Shown here one piece after another: positions 60,209 through 64,000 of a stretch of 64,000 bases of DNA (positions within the stretch are counted from its first letter, which is position 1; each line of letters opens with the position of its first letter). The position numbers and the translations under genes are program-made. Source of the DNA: Rhynchospora pubera (Eukaryota > Streptophyta > Magnoliopsida > Poales > Cyperaceae). The notes below the pieces were generated by a model. It ran no database searches, was not told where the DNA came from, and saw only the letters and a program-made list of their open reading frames with translations. Location of the stretch: the NCBI GenBank assembly GCA_028095005.1, contig CM051463.1:81573002-81637001 (forward strand), written 5' to 3'.

Positions 60209-61669
60209 TGTTGTACTAAACGTCTCTAGGTTTGTCGATCGCAAAACAATATCATTTGGCATTTAACAATCTTCTTTGAGTTTTATAGGAAGAAGATACA
60301 ATTTATGAGGACTTGGATAAAAGCTTTAAGAAAGATCAAGATCAAGTCATTAGAGAGCTTATAGGCTAGTTTAGACTAGGATAGAAGATATACTTTAGTC
60401 CTTGTTTATCCTTAAAATGGTCTAGATAGCGAAAAGCTCAATAAACCAGCAAAATCCTGTTTTCTGTGACCTAGCGTCGTACAACGCTAGATAGAGTTAC
60501 ACAACGCCAGAACAACTAAATTCATACTTTTGTGAATCAACGTTGCACAACGCTATATAGAGTTAGGCAACGCTGAGTCACAACGTTGTACAACGCTGAA
60601 TAGAGTTGTACAACGCTGCAGTTAAAAAACTTGGAAATTTTCCTGAGTACCATCGTGCAACGCCATATAGCGTTGCACAACGCCACAAAAATCCCAAGTT
60701 AGCTGTGCTGTTTTTACATGCAAAGTCTCTGGAGACGTTAGCCAACGTCTTTCAGCGTTGGGTAACGTTAGCGTTGTGTGACGGCATATAGAGTTGTACA
60801 ACGCTCTGTTGAATCTGTCAGAGTTGTTCCTTTTGTCTCCCTTTAGCGTTGTGTAACGCCATTCAGTGGCAAGCAACGCTCTGACAATTTCCAACGGAAT
60901 TGTCGGAGTTTTCCTTTGGTTTTACACTCCTGCGTTGTGCGACGGCAAATAGTGTTGCACAACGCTCTGACAGACCAACGGCTATATTAAAGAGCCGTTA
61001 GAATTTACAACGGTCATATTCCAGCGTTGTATAACGCTATTCAGCGTTGTACAACGCTGTGGCCTATTTTTGCTGGGGAACTGCTCATTTCGAGCCCTAT
61101 ATATATCCACCCCTTGTTCTCTCTCATTGAGAAGCTTCACCTTGCAAAATTAGACCAGAATTGAGCCTTTGAGCACAGGGATACTCTCCCACTTGAGCTT
61201 TTCATAGCTAGACCATCTTGAGAGATTTAGTAGCCTCAAACACCACCGCCCCGACATTGTCGCTAGGTGTAGGTTGGAATAGGTTGAGAGCTTTTCTCCT
61301 TTGAGGCCGTTGTGCCATTCGAGTTAGGCCGATCCGCCTCGAGTGTCCTTGTGGCGAGGTGATTCGGTTCGAAGTTGTAGTCCCGTTCTTGTTGGAATTG
61401 AACGGAGCGCGCCCTTTCGTGGTAGCGGAACTCCCGGAGACGTACGACTAAGGCTAGCTTCATCTAGCGGGGCGGAACTCCGTAATCATACCGAGTGTTC
61501 AATTTCTTTCTCTCTTTCTCTCTTTTTATCTTGCTATACTTGAATTGCTTGTGTGCTTGCTTGTATTGGGTACCAATTGAATTGTGTTAGGATAGTTCAT
61601 ACCAAACCGGTCCAAAACCTTAAATTGCTTCCGCTAAAACTTGATTAAGCCGCCCCCTTAGGGACAACA
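60209..61669 (+). repeat. 5' LTR, palindrome-rich
   Basis: 1461 bp. The part at 60470-61060 carries more than a dozen variants of GCGTTGTACAACGC, often in pairs separated by tatatag/tattcag-like spacers. The 3' part matches the solo LTR at 51534-53101. Confidence 0.92.
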
Positions 61670-61725
61670 AAGTGGTATCAGAGCAGGAACCTCGATTAAG
61701 CTTTTCTTAATCTCGGTTTTCGATC

Positions 61726-63111
61726 ATGGCGGCTAGCATGGTACACAAACCGGGTAAATTGGACCATACTTGCACAAATTTCTCTATTTGGAAAAATGGT
61801 ATGGTTAGCTACCTCAAAAGCATGGGTGTTTGGTATATTGTGGCAAATGAATCTAGATTTAAACCAAATACTAACAAGCTTACCACCGAGGCCTTGAGGG
61901 AAAAGGAGGACAATGACTATGCGGTCAATGTCATCCTAAGCTCGGTACATGAATCAATTGGTAGCACACTTGTTTGCGATTTTGATATAGCTAGGGACAT
62001 ATGGAGAGCCATCTTGAGTTGTTTCGAAGGAAGCCGAATGGGAGGAGTCCACACGGATTCGGAGCTCGATCCATGTACATCCGATTCGGACAACTACGAA
62101 GAACATGCATTCATTGCCAAAGAGATGGAATCCCCGATTCTTTCAAATCATTCCACTCCATCAACATCACCAAAGACATGCTCTCCCAAGGTATATCTTC
62201 CTCTCAATGAATCTCTTAGTAGTAGTGATAGTGAGAGTGATGATGAACCAACTTGTTCAACCAAATGTGTTGATTGTGATAGGTTGAACTCTATTCTTGA
62301 TGCTACCCATAATGCCTTGGTTAGGAAATCCGATACCATAGAAACCTTAAAAACCAAGGTTGATGAGCTTACTTCTAAGATGGGTGAGTATGAGGCTAAA
62401 ATTAAGGAGCTTGAAAAACAACTTGAATAACAACTTGAAAAACCGACTTTAGCTCAAGCTCCTAAAACGGATTTGAAAAATCTTTTCAAAGGTCAAAAGC
62501 CTCATGACAAGTCCGGTCTTGGTTACCAAAAGCCTTATCAAACCAAGAAAAAGAACTTGTCATACAAAAATGGGAAACAATTTGCACAAAACACACAATT
62601 TCAAAAACCTAGGACTTCTCGTGGTCATGCACATATGTACCAAAGGAAACCTAGAAATACTAGAGTGCAAAACGAAAAGAATTTGCAAAATCAAGAAAAG
62701 AAGGTTTTTGTTCCAAAGGCGTTCAATAAAATTTATTTTAGAGGACCCGATGGATGGTTTTATGAATTTAAAGAGCAACACTCTTCTCAAAACCACAAAG
62801 CTCAATCCAATGGGCATAAAAAGAATGTTTCCCAACATTTCCAAAAGGATCGCAACAAGGATTTTAATGCCTCATCCTATGATCCTAAGAAGAAGGCCGA
62901 ATACCTTAGAACTCATTACTATTCTCATTTTGTCAAGGGTTCTACCATGCCTAAGCCAACCAATGCATTTTGCAACTATTGTTGTCAAAATGGTCATATC
63001 TCGTTGGAATGCAAACTTAGGAAACCAAATGGTGAGTCCAAAGGTAAGTGGGTTCCAAAAGCTTGTACCTCAAGTGGTACAACTCGTGGTATGGTAACCA
63101 ATGTGGCCTAA
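61726..63111 (+). CDS. gag-like ORF of the non-autonomous LTR element, one in-frame stop
   Basis: The frame starts MAASMVHKPGKLDHTCTNFS just after the primer-binding site, a copia (SIRE-like) gag N-terminus. It runs to a TAA at 62428-62430 and continues in the same frame to 63111. The N-terminal DUF4219/UBN2 part is shortened: after RDIWRAILSCFEGS it jumps to an acidic segment. A predicted coiled coil (KTKVDELTSKMGEYEAKIKE) follows. The second part is Lys/Gln/Asn-rich and ends with a CCHC zinc knuckle (CNYCCQNGHISLEC). The stop may be a substitution or permit two products. Nothing resembling pol follows; the next 300 bp are AGGGGGAG-rich non-coding DNA. Confidence 0.82.
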
Positions 63112-63411
63112 ATACCAAGTTTACCCCCGGTCTTATAAGCCAAAATTTTAGGGGGAGCCTCTTTATTTCTATCTTATTTTTGTTTGAGAGGTTAAATTTG
63201 GTCACACTACTTTGTGTAGTGCCCTAAATTGGTTCTCCAATTCCTTTTCTCCAAAATTAAGGGGGAGCCATAAATTTAGGGGGAGCTTGGTACAATTTTC
63301 ACTTTTTGTCGATTTACAAAAAGGGGGAGAATTGTTGTAAAGCTTGTGAAATGCCAAAATTTAATCGCTTTACTAATGATATTGTTTTGCAAATCGTCAA
63401 AAGGGGGAGAT

Positions 63412-64000
63412 TGTTGTACTAAACGTCTCTAGGTTTGTCGATCGCAAAACAATATCATTTGGCATTTAACAATCTTCTTTGAGTTTTATAGGAAGAAGAT
63501 ACAATTTATGAGGACTTGGATAAAAGCTTTAAGAAAGATCAAGATCAAGTCATTAGAGAGCTTATAGGCTAGTTTAGACTAGGATAGAAGATATACTTTA
63601 GTCCTTGTTTATCCTTAAAATGGTCTAGATAGCGAAAAGCTCAATAAACCAGCAAAATCCTGTTTTCTGTGACCTAGCGTCGTACAACGCTAGATAGAGT
63701 TACACAACGCCAGAACAGCTAAATTCATACTTTTGTGAATCAACGTTGCACAACGCTATATAGAGTTAGGCAACGCTGAGTCACAACGTTGTACAACGCT
63801 GAATAGAGTTGTACAACGCTGCAGTTAAAAAACTTGGAAATTTTCCTGAGTACCATCGTGCAACGCCATATAGCGTTGCACAACGCCACAAAAATCCCAA
63901 GTTAGCTGTGCTGTTTTTACATGCAAAGTCTCTGGAGACGTTAGCCAACGTCTTTCAGCGTTGGGTAACGTTAGCGTTGTGTGACGGCATATAGAGTTGT
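63412..64000 (+). repeat. 3' LTR (partial, continues beyond window)
   Basis: Matches 60209-60797 with one visible substitution. Preceded by a purine-rich tract. Confidence 0.92.

Larger units (their letters stand above)
60209..64000 (+). mobile_element. Non-autonomous gag-only LTR retrotransposon (TR-GAG-like), cut by window end
   Basis: The 5' LTR is 60209-61669 (1461 bp, TGTTGT...ACAACA). The primer-binding site TGGTATCAGAGC (61673-61684, initiator tRNA-Met) sits 3 nt inside. The internal region of about 1.74 kb holds only a gag frame. A purine-rich AAAAGGGGGAGA ends just before the 3' LTR, which starts at 63412 and continues past the window. Over the 589 visible bases I see one difference between LTRs (60516 region a versus g), so the insertion is young. 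No protease, integrase or reverse transcriptase is present, so movement needs a partner element. Confidence 0.92.

Noticed and set aside
60470..61060. CRISPR-like reading of the repeated palindromes
   Set aside because: Repeats are variable, spacers are short and similar to each other, no cas genes, and the array lies inside a plant LTR.
62504..63097. Second plus-strand frame overlapping the gag ORF
   Set aside because: The other frame contains the CCHC zinc knuckle and continues the gag; this one has no domain.

Overview
This is nuclear DNA of a flowering plant. The evidence is AT-rich intergenic sequence, many short GT-AG introns, a plant-type CYP78A gene pair, a SOL1-type carboxypeptidase, a mitochondrial LepA/GUF1 translation factor and a dense load of plant transposons. 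I cannot name the species from sequence alone.

Layout. 1-9 kb is transposon-rich and holds several MITEs, a LINE with perfect target-site duplications and a tRNA-Leu(UAG)-like gene. 9.06-13.96 kb is an 11-exon GUF1 gene (+); my exon model closes in frame at 658 aa. From about 13.98 to 41.70 kb there is a large tandem duplication. Unit A runs to about 30.30 kb and unit B from there to about 41.70 kb. Each unit carries one two-exon CYP78A gene (-). The unit junction lies at 30302-30306, where the GUF1 3' flank is joined to a broken copy of SOL1 exons with 5 bp of microhomology. A young, open Ty1-copia element lies just downstream of CYP78A copy A only. Unit B carries a solo LTR, a tRNA-derived SINE and MITEs that unit A lacks. 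39.9-44.7 kb is an intact 15-exon SOL1-like carboxypeptidase gene (-, 500 aa in my model).

45.49-48.73 kb is a Helitron (-) with canonical 5' and 3' ends. It has captured exon fragments of three unrelated genes: V-ATPase subunit D, COP9 signalosome subunit 2 and a Raf-like protein kinase. 49-60 kb is a nest of solo LTRs, a Mutator-type MITE with perfect 9-bp target-site duplications, two more Helitron 3' ends and a LINE remnant. 60.2 kb to the window end is a young non-autonomous LTR element that encodes only gag. Its 1.46-kb LTRs are packed with GCGTTGTACAACGC-like palindromes, and a solo LTR of the same family lies at 51.5-53.1 kb.

The host genes do not form a pathway: GUF1 is a mitochondrial translation GTPase, CYP78A genes are growth-regulating P450s, and SOL1 trims CLE propeptides. 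The main interest is structural: a tandem P450 duplication with a visible gene-conversion tract, a gene-capturing Helitron, and a gag-only retroelement family. All statements rest on reading the sequence; no alignment or database search was run.
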